This document shows, piece by piece, positions 21,314 through 30,688 of a stretch of 64,000 nucleotides of DNA; position 1 is the first letter of the stretch, and each line of letters starts with the position of its first letter. The translations under genes and the position numbers were made by a program. The stretch lies in contig CP012813.1 in the NCBI GenBank assembly GCA_001936135.1, positions 1,302,001 through 1,366,000 of the forward strand. The letters run 5' to 3'. The stretch is from Saccharomycopsis fibuligera x Saccharomycopsis cf. fibuligera (Eukaryota > Ascomycota > Saccharomycetes > Ascoideales > Saccharomycopsidaceae). The notes under the pieces were generated by a model that had not been told where the DNA came from, made no database searches, and saw nothing but the letters and a program-made list of their open reading frames with translations.

Positions 21314-23446
21314 GGAAAAATGTTGGAAAAAATGCTTGCCGCTTGAATAAACTAATTAAGAGATAAAGAGTGTGTTGACGATATCAGAGACACAAATTAT
21401 TTGTGCTTACAATTATAGCTATCCAAGTCTTCAGCCAGTCCCAAGCTCAAAGACAGTGGGAACTTTTATTTGACTCAAATTTTGGCTTGATTGACTTCAT
21501 ATTGCTATGGTTCGGCATTTTATGAATGTAATTACAGCGTTATTCATATATTTTTAATCTGATCGACGTCAAATCACTGAACACAACTGAAGTATACGAA
21601 CTAAGTGTCTTTGGAATCACCTCTACGTTGTTGAGTTATATCAACACCACATGGCAACTTACTGGTGAGTAGTTGCTACTTTTTGCTTTTAGTATCTGTG
21701 TTAATGGTTTTGGATGCTTATATAGTAGAATGCTTCTTTTTCTTTATCTCAAGGTAAAGCATCCAATAGTTTGAAATTATCCCGAAATGGTGCCATCTGA
21801 TATCTAAAGGGGCATGAATAAGGCTTGTTTCCATGCTATTTACTGCTGCGAATGTAGTTTTTTTAGGTGTTTTATAACTATCGTTTTCTGGTGCTTATAT
21901 GTACTTTCGCCAATTTTATAGTGTTGGCAGCATTTCAGCGCACTCCAATGCACAAATAGATTGTTTGTAGTTTTTTATGACCTTCTTTTGCATTTTAAAT
22001 CAAGAATTTTGTCTAACCTCAAACTTGTAAAACTCAATGCTGGAATTTTTTGAGTCAGTAGCACGTTATTGTATTCTTGACAAGGCATTTGCCAAATAAT
22101 TATTACTTTTTATCAATCTAAAATGTTCTAACATACATACAGTTAATTTAAACAGCCCAATGGCTTTATAAATAGTAATAGTTTGATCAAGAATATTAAC
22201 CAACAGCAGTGATGGCCGTAGTGAGTGCGACCGAAATGGTCACAGCAAAGGTGATGGTGCCAGTAATCTTTAATCTTCCCTAAGTTAATCCGCATTATTT
22301 GCAATCTTGTATTGTCGCTATATTGTTGATCTTGCTAACATGGCTGGAACAGGAATCGAGATTATATAGTTGCAACATCTTTGTCATTAGTAGTGATCGA
22401 GAGGCAAAATTTTTAGCAATTCAAAACCTGTACATATAATGAAACTTATTTGTGATTGAACAAACCCCATTAGCCTACATCTATAAACACCATTATTGGC
22501 ATAGTTTTTACATCATGCACTTGTAGAATAATAGGGTAAGGCAATCAATCATGTCATCCTCATTTTAGTTTTTGAAACAAAAAAAACAAAAAGAGAGCCT
22601 ATACTTCGGAAGTCAAAGTTTATGAATGGCCCAGTGGTGGTAAAATCATAGCACTATAGCTATCTTAAGCTTTCCTGCGGGGCAGCGGCTCGGACTAACA
22701 ATGTTAGTGTACTTTTTAGGTTTTATTAATGAAATTTTTATCTAGGTACAACTTCAAGTTCGACGCTCACGATTTTGATCGCGCAAAAAAAAGGGCATTC
22801 ACGTAAGTTTACGAGATAATTGCCAACTCTTCAGCTTTATTAGAATTAGACTTGTGTTCAGGAACATAACAGCCAACTGGAAATATAATGAGATCAAAAC
22901 GCAGGTCGGGCTAAGGTGACCCAATCTTGTCTAAAAGGTCACCTAATTATGACCAGAACATATCACCCAGCGCATTCCTAGAGATTGTAAGACTTGAATC
23001 CTCAAAGGCCGTTAAGACACCTGAAACATTTAGTTTTTCTTTTATAGAAATTATGTCATTTTTGCTTCACTAACGATTTATATGGCCCTGGGGCTTATTG
23101 TATCCGATCTCACTTTCGCACAAATGCTGTGGGGTGCATTAGTTAAAGAAAACCATGCTTCGCTTAGAAACTGCGCTTGTCTCTCGACATGCAGCTAGGA
23201 TATTATTTCCTCTTCCGGCAACCGCCATCCCCAGCTCATATAAAAAGATGAGAACTCCTTGCTGCTTCTATCTCCACCTAAACGTATTTCTTGGTATTTC
23301 TTAAAGAGATTTTTTTTTCTTTTGGGTGTTTTCTTAAAGTCTTCTTTAATTTTTGCTAAAAGAAACTATAGCACACTACCCCAATCTTCAACCCAATTAA
23401 AGCTTATTTGTTGCGTAATTAGACTTCGTGAGGAACAGTATCAAAT
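21314..23446. promoter_or_regulatory. Long region upstream of MFS transporter 1
   Basis: 2.1 kb without a recognisable gene: no frame of useful length and no tRNA B-box seen. It contains an inverted repeat AGGTGACC / GGTCACCT at 22914-22921 and 22937-22944, CGG-type motifs near 22678-22692 and 23215-23224, and a TATA box at 23239. Long upstream regions are common for regulated nutrient transporters; a noncoding transcript or decayed gene cannot be excluded by eye. Confidence 0.5.
23239..23245 (+). promoter_or_regulatory. TATA box of MFS transporter 1
   Basis: TATAAAA about 205 bp before the ATG at 23447. The paralogue has its TATA box at nearly the same distance (26030-26036). Confidence 0.5.
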
Positions 23447-25081
23447 ATGTCTGGGAAGTCTCCACCACCACAGCCTCATACATACCCACCCACTAAGCAA
23501 GAAACCAAACCACAGACTACAAACCTCGAGTATGCTGCTGACGATCTTAGTTCTCTCGAGAAAAATGAGCCAAATGTTGACACTGCTTACAATCTCACTC
23601 AGACTGACAAAGCAGCAGCTCAATTAGCTGCCGATAATGATGAAATCGTTACTGATCCAGACCTTTTCTATTCACTTAAACAACTCAAAAAGCTCACCTT
23701 ACGTACTGACTTCATTATATTACCACTTATCGGCATATGCTACATTTTCTTCTATGTTGATAAAACGACACTATCCTACGCTGCGATTTTTGGTATCAAG
23801 GAAGATTTAGACTTGTACGGTGATCGATACAATTGGCTCTCATCAATTTTTTATTTCGGTTACATGGCATGGTCATTCCCAAATAATTACCTACTCTTGA
23901 AGCTTCCAGTGGGAAAATTCTTAGGTTTTAACATTTTTCTATGGGGCGTGTTGTTGATGTGTCAAGCAGCATGCAATTCATATGGCGCATTGCTCGCGTG
24001 CCGTTTCCTTGGTGGGGCGTTTGAGTCTATTGCTGATCCAGCATACATGTTGATCACCGCTATGTGGTACACCAGAAGAGAACAGCCAATTCGTATTGGG
24101 ATATGGTATACGTTTAACGGTATTGGTATTGCCTGCGGCGGTTTGCTAGGGTATGGTATCGGCAACATTAAAGGCGCCTTGGCATCCTGGCGCTATGAAT
24201 TTCTCATTATTGGTGCACTTTGCGCATTTTGGGGAATAATGATTGCTTTGCTAATGCCTGACAATCCATTAAAGACACATTATTTTAACAACACTGAGAA
24301 GAAAATCCTTGTGCATAAACTCAAAGAAAATCAAACTGGTATCGAAACCAAAATCTTTAAATGGTATCAGGTCAAAGAAGCCTTCATGGACCCTAAGATG
24401 TACATGCTTTTCCTTCTTTGCATGCTCGGAAACATCCCTAATGGAGTAGTTAGCAATTTCGGAACCCTTATTATTCAAGGCTTAGGCTATTCTACTTTAA
24501 TAACCACCGTTTTGCAAGTGCCATACGGAGTTTACATTGCTCTTGCCATTATCTCGTGTGTCTTCATTAATGATTACTTTATCCTCAAACTACAACGCAA
24601 CATGCGGTGTTTCTGGGCGGCAATCTACATTCTTCCAAATATTGCTGGTGCCTTTGGACTACGGTTTGTTCCAGAACGTCACAGTGTGGGTAAACTAATT
24701 TGTTATTATTTAACGGGAACATATAATGCATCGTTTGTGATGATCTTGTCGCTTAGTACCAGTAATGTTGCCGGTCATACTAAGAAGATTGTTTTCAACG
24801 CGTTCATCTTTTTAGGGTACTGTGTCGGGAATATTGCTGGGCCGTTTTTCTGCAAAACTGAACAAGCACCAACTTATCCCTTGGGCTGTGGGGCAATGAT
24901 TTTTGCTAATGTAGCAGAAGTTGCGGTATTGGGATTGTTTGTATTGTATTCTAAATGGGAAAATAATAAGAGAGATAAGGAGCAGGGGATCAGTGGCGGT
25001 GGTATTGGAGAGGGTGTGGTTGAGCATAATTTTGAAGATTTGACAGACTATGAGAATCGCAGCTTCAGGTACATCTACTGA
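23447..25081 (+). CDS. Dal5-like (anion:cation symporter family) MFS transporter, copy 1
   Basis: 544-residue membrane protein with about 12 hydrophobic segments between residues 85 and 505, a hydrophilic N-terminus (MSGKSPPPQPHTYPP) and a charged C-terminal tail ending FEDLTDYENRSFRY. Motifs FFYVDKTTLSYAAIFG, CRFLGGAFESIADPAYM and MWYTRREQPIRIG are typical of the fungal ACS/Dal5 group (allantoate, nicotinate, pantothenate, biotin and sulfonate carriers). The sequence alone does not give the substrate, so no symbol is assigned. It is followed in tandem by a close paralogue at 26224. The DNA at 23768-24244 is almost identical to the paralogue although the flanking coding sequence has diverged. 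The ATG at 23447 is the first in frame. Confidence 0.85.
   Translation: MSGKSPPPQPHTYPPTKQETKPQTTNLEYAADDLSSLEKNEPNVDTAYNLTQTDKAAAQLAADNDEIVTDPDLFYSLKQLKKLTLRTDFIILPLIGICYIFFYVDKTTLSYAAIFGIKEDLDLYGDRYNWLSSIFYFGYMAWSFPNNYLLLKLPVGKFLGFNIFLWGVLLMCQAACNSYGALLACRFLGGAFESIADPAYMLITAMWYTRREQPIRIGIWYTFNGIGIACGGLLGYGIGNIKGALASWRYEFLIIGALCAFWGIMIALLMPDNPLKTHYFNNTEKKILVHKLKENQTGIETKIFKWYQVKEAFMDPKMYMLFLLCMLGNIPNGVVSNFGTLIIQGLGYSTLITTVLQVPYGVYIALAIISCVFINDYFILKLQRNMRCFWAAIYILPNIAGAFGLRFVPERHSVGKLICYYLTGTYNASFVMILSLSTSNVAGHTKKIVFNAFIFLGYCVGNIAGPFFCKTEQAPTYPLGCGAMIFANVAEVAVLGLFVLYSKWENNKRDKEQGISGGGIGEGVVEHNFEDLTDYENRSFRYIY
23768..24244 (+). repeat. Near-identical block shared with the paralogue at 26491-26967 (copy A)
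   Basis: At a constant offset of 2,723 bp, 23768-23890 is identical to the paralogue, 23891-23933 has about eleven differences, and 23934-24244 has one difference in 311 bp (24043, a versus g). A further exact 56-bp match is 24326-24381 with 27049-27104. Outside these blocks the two genes differ at many silent sites. Confidence 0.9.
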
Positions 25082-26223
25082 AGCAGATTCATTTTTGAAT
25101 GCTTATATTTTTTCTAAACATTTTTTGTCATATTACTTTATACATATTCGCGAACATTAAAATTTTTGATAAAGACAGAATAATTTCTTGATCAAAGCGG
25201 CAAACCCTTTTTGTGTGTTTGTTTACATTGTAGTATAAAGCATACAATTGCGAATATTTGAGTTTAATAGATTTCGGCTTTGAATATTTAATTATTTAAG
25301 CAAAACAGCAAGCACACATTTATTCAGTTAACTGATAGGCTGTTATGATTATCTAACTGCTTATTTTGAGAAATAGTGCATTAATTAAAATAACATCAAA
25401 AAGAAAAAACAACTTTACTATGCCTGCCTTATCTTTCAAAAACTTACTCTAATCGAATCAAAGTAATATTAATTTTAGCATCAATAACCCTCACAAATGT
25501 TTTATTGATAGTGAGTACAAAAAAAAAAAAAAAAGAAAAAAAGAGTGACAAACCTTTAAATGGCAGTTTCACTGCATCTTATGATCTCTAGGCGAACACC
25601 TCGCGCCTGAAACATTTGAGAAGGACTACAATCCTGCTATTGCTCTTACAGGGTGGAGAGTGGGGGCCTCCATAACTTTCCTTTTTTTGTTCCCCATTTT
25701 ATTGGTATTTATACAAATCCATTTGTTTAGAAATCATAGTCCACACGCTCATCAGCACAATTTCCGCCACGCAAAACAAAAAATTCTTGGCGCGTGGATG
25801 AGCAAAGATAAGAAAAGTCCACAAATAAAAAAAAAAAACAGTCAAGTAAACATCTTCTATCCACCAAAACTACTTGGCAATCTAGAGTCGCACTAGTGAG
25901 GAAATCTGTGGGGCGTTGTGGGGTACGAGACTGCGTGCATGTTGATGACGTCTGGATCCACCGCCTGCGGGCACCAGTTACTCGGGTAGATATCCCGGCG
26001 GCTTATTTCAACATGGCATCAATGAATGCTATATAAGCTCAAGATCCTCTTGCCAGATCGAAAAAAATTTGATAAACAGCTGGTAACAATTGCCACCAGA
26101 GATACCACTGTCCCTGGCGCGGGGAATTGTTTGTTTGCTTGTCTTCTATTTTGCGCATTAATTTGGCTTTTGCTTTAGTACCTGAACTGGCTTTCCTATA
26201 TTTTAGCATCTTTCTTGAAAACA
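25082..26223. promoter_or_regulatory. Intergenic region between the two MFS transporters
   Basis: 1.1 kb: AT-rich 3' region of copy 1, a poly(A) run at about 25519-25535, then a GC-richer promoter part with TGACGTC near 25944 (ATF/CREB-like half palindrome plus one), CCGCCTGCGG near 25960 (CCG-N4-CGG), CCCGGCGG near 25994 and a TATA box at 26030. The plus-strand frame at 25660-25896 is not convincing as a gene. Confidence 0.5.
26030..26036 (+). promoter_or_regulatory. TATA box of MFS transporter 2
   Basis: TATATAA about 194 bp upstream of the ATG at 26224, with CGG-rich sequence some 35 bp further upstream. Confidence 0.5.
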
Positions 26224-27801
26224 ATGTCAAACAGCATTGATGACCAAAAGCCAACTGCCCTCACTGTTGAGGGGTTCAACTCCAACGAATCAAATGTTGA
26301 CGAAAAAGCAGATGTATCTACTACCGCTACTTTGCCAAACCAACAACAGAAAGTCGACGAAGCTGCTCAATACGACACTGCCGATATTGACTACTCCGAC
26401 AAAGAGCTAAAAGAAATCACTTCAAGAGTCGACTGGATCATTTTACCGCTCATCGGTATTTGTTATGTGTTTTTCTATGTTGACAAAACAACACTATCCT
26501 ACGCTGCGATTTTTGGTATCAAGGAAGATTTAGACTTGTACGGTGATCGATACAATTGGCTCTCATCAATTTTTTATTTCGGTTACATGGCATGGTCATT
26601 CCCAAATAATTACTGTTTGCTTAAGTTTCCAGTGGGAAAATTCTTAGGTCTCAATATTTTTCTATGGGGCGTGTTGTTGATGTGTCAAGCAGCATGCAAT
26701 TCATATGGCGCATTGCTCGCGTGCCGTTTCCTTGGTGGGGCGTTTGAGTCTATTGCTGATCCAGCGTACATGTTGATCACCGCTATGTGGTACACCAGAA
26801 GAGAACAGCCAATTCGTATTGGGATATGGTATACGTTTAACGGTATTGGTATTGCCTGCGGCGGTTTGCTAGGGTATGGTATCGGCAACATTAAAGGCGC
26901 CTTGGCATCCTGGCGCTATGAATTTCTCATTATTGGTGCACTTTGCGCATTTTGGGGAATAATGATTTGTCTATTAATGCCTGATAATCCACTCCGCACT
27001 CGCTACTTCAGCAGCTGGGAGAAAAAAGTTCTTGTTCATAAATTAAGGGAAAATCAAACTGGTATCGAAACCAAAATCTTTAAATGGTATCAGGTCAAAG
27101 AAGCATTCACTGACCCCAAGATGTACTTGCTTGCCCTAATTTGCATGTTTTCCAATATTCCCAATGGAGTAGTCAGCAATTTCGGCACTCTAATCATCCA
27201 GGGACTTGGATTCTCCACCCTCATCACCACAGTTTTACAAGTCCCATACGGGGTGTTTATTGCTCTTTGTATTCTTTCCTGCATTTTTGTCAATGATTAT
27301 TTCATCATCAAGCTCCGCAAAAACTTGCGTGTCTTTTTCCTATGCTTATATATTGTCCCTAACATTGTTGGCGGGTTTGGTCTTCGTTTTCTTTCTCAAG
27401 AAAACGCCAGAATTGGTAAACTAATCTGCTACTACTTGACAGGCTCGTACAATGCATCATTTGTACTTGCATTATCGCTTAGTACAAGCAATGTTGCCGG
27501 TCATACTAAAAAAATTGTCTTTAACGCAGCAATTTTCCTCGGTTATTGCGTTGGGAACATTGTTGGACCGTTTTTTTGCAAAACTGAACAAGCTCCACAG
27601 TATCCTTTGGGTGCCGGAGCAATGATTTTTTGCAACGTTCTTGAGATTTTATCAGCGGTGTTGTTTGGATTATACTGTAGACGGGAAAATAGAAAGAGAG
27701 ATAAAGAACAGGGGATTGTTGAAGGACAGGAAAGAGTGGTTAAACATAGTTTCGAGGATTTGACTGATAGAGAAAATAGAGATTTTAGATATGTCTACTG
27801 A
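26224..27801 (+). CDS. Dal5-like (anion:cation symporter family) MFS transporter, copy 2
   Basis: 525 residues from the first ATG at 26224 (MSNSIDDQKPTAL); the frame extends three codons further 5' but only from a TTG. Same architecture as copy 1: hydrophilic N-terminus of about 75 residues, some 12 transmembrane segments and a tail ending FEDLTDRENRDFRY. The N-terminal ~70 residues and the second half differ from copy 1 by many substitutions, while residues of transmembrane segments 2-6 are nearly identical, also at silent sites. The pair is a tandem duplication whose middle was probably homogenised by gene conversion. Substrate unknown; Dal5-group carriers take up carboxylates or related anions with H+. 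Confidence 0.85.
   Translation: MSNSIDDQKPTALTVEGFNSNESNVDEKADVSTTATLPNQQQKVDEAAQYDTADIDYSDKELKEITSRVDWIILPLIGICYVFFYVDKTTLSYAAIFGIKEDLDLYGDRYNWLSSIFYFGYMAWSFPNNYCLLKFPVGKFLGLNIFLWGVLLMCQAACNSYGALLACRFLGGAFESIADPAYMLITAMWYTRREQPIRIGIWYTFNGIGIACGGLLGYGIGNIKGALASWRYEFLIIGALCAFWGIMICLLMPDNPLRTRYFSSWEKKVLVHKLRENQTGIETKIFKWYQVKEAFTDPKMYLLALICMFSNIPNGVVSNFGTLIIQGLGFSTLITTVLQVPYGVFIALCILSCIFVNDYFIIKLRKNLRVFFLCLYIVPNIVGGFGLRFLSQENARIGKLICYYLTGSYNASFVLALSLSTSNVAGHTKKIVFNAAIFLGYCVGNIVGPFFCKTEQAPQYPLGAGAMIFCNVLEILSAVLFGLYCRRENRKRDKEQGIVEGQERVVKHSFEDLTDRENRDFRYVY
26491..26967 (+). repeat. Near-identical block shared with the paralogue at 23768-24244 (copy B)
   Basis: Partner of the block in MFS transporter 1, in direct orientation. 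Recombination between the two copies would delete 2,723 bp and leave one chimeric transporter. Confidence 0.9.
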
Positions 27802-28411
27802 TTTTTCTAGTTTAATTTATTTTACTTTTTATCTTTATGAGGCGAAAATGTCAATGAAGTCCAAAGTAAAAATTTCGTCTTTATGGTATCAATTTCTTTT
27901 GAATTTTTGCTCATCCGTTTTTTTTTTTTTTTTTTTTTTTTTTTACATTTAACTAAAGATATACTTTTTTTTATCACTGAATTGATGACTTGACGAATTT
28001 GAAGCATTCGCGTAGTTTAAAAGTGTACTATTCATCCCTATCAAAAGTGTTATTATGATTTGTTAACATTTACACAACGCTTTTCTCGCCCTAATATGAT
28101 TCGCTACATATAGCCATAAAATCACACATTGTCCATTGGCACCTTTTTGGTTATGCCGTGTTTTCACTTGGCCCAAATCACTACCCAACATGCATGGATA
28201 TACAGAAAAAAAGCTATTTTTTTTAGGAAAATAACTTTTTGAAAACCACAGACGATTATAGTCAAATAATATACATTAATTATCACAATATTCGTAATCA
28301 AGTTAATAATACACAAGCAAGCAAGCAAACATGAAGGGCTTGTTTCAAAATTTTGTTTCAATTTTTAGTCTTAGTTTACTTTTTCTTTTTTTTTTTTTTA
28401 CTTAAATCAGA
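27802..28411. other. Convergent 3' intergenic region MFS 2 / coiled-coil gene
   Basis: About 610 bp, AT-rich, with a long T run at about 27919-27944 and another near 28386-28399. Holds the 3' ends of two convergent genes; no coding frame stands out. Confidence 0.55.
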
Positions 28412-30688
28412 TTAAACCAAATTCTTCTCTAACAACACGCTAACTTTCATACTCTTCTTCTCTTTCTTTGCATAAAGCCTTTTCATTCTAATTGCCGCAA
28501 CCACAAGCAATGCCACAATTTTGAATTTCCGTTTGCCACTTCGTAAACCACGGAATGAACAATCTTTAGTGAAGATGTTGCTTAAGTCAGATGCTAAGTT
28601 ATGTTGCCTTAACAAATGCACTACGCTGCTGTTGCTTTTGTTATTATTATTGACGTCTTTAGTTCGCATAGAGCTACTATTTCGAGCAGGATTTGTGTTT
28701 GGGTATTGTTGTTTTGTGGGATGAGATGAGGCATGTGTGAATATACGCGAGATTTCATTACTATAAGCATTGTCATCATCATTACCAATATTGCCATACT
28801 CGCTTAGTGTCTGATCTCGATCTTCATCTTGATCTTCATCTTGAGATTGATAATCGCTGTGCTCAAAGTGTATTTTTTTTCCTTTCACTCTGTAACTTGT
28901 ATTATTTAACTTTCCCAGTCCTAATTCCAGTTCCAATTGCATACGTCGTATCAAGTAATCAACAAAAATATCTTTAATAGCGTACAGCAAAAAACTGTTG
29001 ACGTAAACAAGCAGCTCATTGCGTTGTTGAACTTGGCGTTTTTTATGCTTATAAAGAACGTTTTCCTTATATACGTTATTCAAGCATTCTTCAAGAGTCT
29101 TAATATATGTTTTATGGCCTTCTAGTTCGTTGTTTAAATTGGTGATTTTCATGTTCAAGTTCTTGATAGAAAGCATAAGCTCTAAATTTTCTAGCTTGGA
29201 GCTGTTTTTATTTTGTAATAGCGGGGCGGGGTTATTATTATTGGAGTCGATTGCCTTGCTGCCGGTATTATTTGTACTACTATTATTGTTTTCGTAAATA
29301 CTGTAATTATCATTGTTGGTATCATCGAAAGTTATTGATGCGGCGGTGGTATAAAATGAATTTTGCTTTTGAGGCTTAGATTGATTCATGACATCTGCTT
29401 GCTCGTATAACATTTTACTTTTCTCATAGTTTAGCTTCTCCAGCTGAAACTTCATTCTTTGCTCTTCGAAATCCTGTTTGCTTTGTTCAAAAGATGTGAT
29501 TTCTTGATCAAGTTTACGTCTTTCCATTCTCATTTGTTTAATTTCATCCAGTAATTGGGCTTGTTGGGTTTTCAATTTCTCTTGGTCTTTCTTTAAGATT
29601 TTCAGATCATATCGTACCTGTAATTTTTCATATTCTAGTTGTTCCCTTTCTTGGTCAATCCGAGATAATATTAGGTTTTTATGATTGTTGCTGTCTTGCA
29701 AGTTGGCGTCTGTCTTGCTTTCCTCAGACACACGGTATTTTTTATTATTTATGTCTTTCTTTTTACCTTTGCTTCCATTTATATCTTTAGTGTTATTGTC
29801 ATATACGTTTTCAACAATGGTTTGTGCCAGCGCTGGGGTATTGTAGACGTTTGACCTTGTGCTATTATTTGCAAATTTACCGCTATTGTTTGTAACTGTT
29901 GTACCACTTTGGTCATCCAGAAAAGATACTTTTTTGTTGGTGTTATTGTTGGAAATCATAGACGTATACTTACTCATTTGCTTTTCATTGAAAGCTTCGG
30001 AAGTCATCAGATCTGCTCCAAGAAACTTGTAGTGCGCTTTCTGATCATTTGTCTGCATTGACGACATTGAACTTGGCAGCATGTTGTTAAGTTTTTCCTT
30101 CATGGTTTCCAAAAAAGATTCATTGCTAATCTTTAAAGATTTAGTATCTCGACCACTGCCGCAGTCGCTGTTGCTGCTAATGTTAATGCTGCTGCTACTG
30201 CTGCCGTTTCTGTTATGATTTGTGCTTTCTTCCTCGATGTTGTCAATTGTATTTTCCAATTCATCGTCTTTTGGCAATTCATAAAGATTCAAAAGCCTGC
30301 TAGTTTTCAAATGATCAGATCTTTCGCTTTCTTTTTCACTCTGTTTCATTTCTTTGATTTCATTCAACGTTGTATTACTGCTGCTTGCACTGCTAGAGTC
30401 TAGCTTTTCAAGATTATTTCGTAAGCGCTTTTTAGCCTTGTTATTGAACTGCTGCGATGACTTCAATAATCTTATTTCTGTATCGTCAGTTAAGAAACTA
30501 GCGTCTTTATTTTGATCATAGTTGGAGATTAGATTCTCAAGGTCTAGTTTTGCAAGCTTTTCCTCGAACCTGATTGACTGTAAGATCTTTTCTGTTTCAA
30601 GGGAGTTATTCAAATGGTGGTTGTTTTTAAGTAGATTGAAGTCGGGCTTCAATAAGTTGAAATTTTGAAACTGAGATACATCGGCCAT
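28412..30688 (-). CDS. Coiled-coil protein of unknown function with a C-terminal basic amphipathic helix
   Basis: 758 residues, not recognised with confidence. The N-terminal ~320 residues are Asn/Ser/Lys-rich and probably disordered, with a KAKKRLRNNLEKL basic patch. Residues about 335-445 (REQLEYEKLQVRYDLKILKK and onward) form a strong heptad coiled coil; a second segment at about 505-590 (ELMLSIKNLNMKITNLNNEL) follows. The end carries FRGLRSGKRKFKIVALLVV then AAIRMKRLYAKKEKK, a basic-hydrophobic helix of calmodulin-binding type. That layout (disordered head, coiled coil, basic C-terminal helix) recalls spindle-pole-body and microtubule-organising anchors such as Spc110/PACT-like proteins, but the coiled coil is much shorter. 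This is a hypothesis only. The ATG at 30688 (MADVSQFQNF) is the first in frame. Confidence 0.7.
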   Translation of the reverse strand: MADVSQFQNFNLLKPDFNLLKNNHHLNNSLETEKILQSIRFEEKLAKLDLENLISNYDQNKDASFLTDDTEIRLLKSSQQFNNKAKKRLRNNLEKLDSSSASSSNTTLNEIKEMKQSEKESERSDHLKTSRLLNLYELPKDDELENTIDNIEEESTNHNRNGSSSSSINISSNSDCGSGRDTKSLKISNESFLETMKEKLNNMLPSSMSSMQTNDQKAHYKFLGADLMTSEAFNEKQMSKYTSMISNNNTNKKVSFLDDQSGTTVTNNSGKFANNSTRSNVYNTPALAQTIVENVYDNNTKDINGSKGKKKDINNKKYRVSEESKTDANLQDSNNHKNLILSRIDQEREQLEYEKLQVRYDLKILKKDQEKLKTQQAQLLDEIKQMRMERRKLDQEITSFEQSKQDFEEQRMKFQLEKLNYEKSKMLYEQADVMNQSKPQKQNSFYTTAASITFDDTNNDNYSIYENNNSSTNNTGSKAIDSNNNNPAPLLQNKNSSKLENLELMLSIKNLNMKITNLNNELEGHKTYIKTLEECLNNVYKENVLYKHKKRQVQQRNELLVYVNSFLLYAIKDIFVDYLIRRMQLELELGLGKLNNTSYRVKGKKIHFEHSDYQSQDEDQDEDRDQTLSEYGNIGNDDDNAYSNEISRIFTHASSHPTKQQYPNTNPARNSSSMRTKDVNNNNKSNSSVVHLLRQHNLASDLSNIFTKDCSFRGLRSGKRKFKIVALLVVAAIRMKRLYAKKEKKSMKVSVLLEKNLV

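Noticed and set aside
21314-23446. Search for a tRNA, LTR or retroelement remnant in the largest gene-free stretch
   Set aside because: No GGTTCGANTCC-type B-box, no TG...CA long repeats, and no polymerase or integrase motifs were seen.
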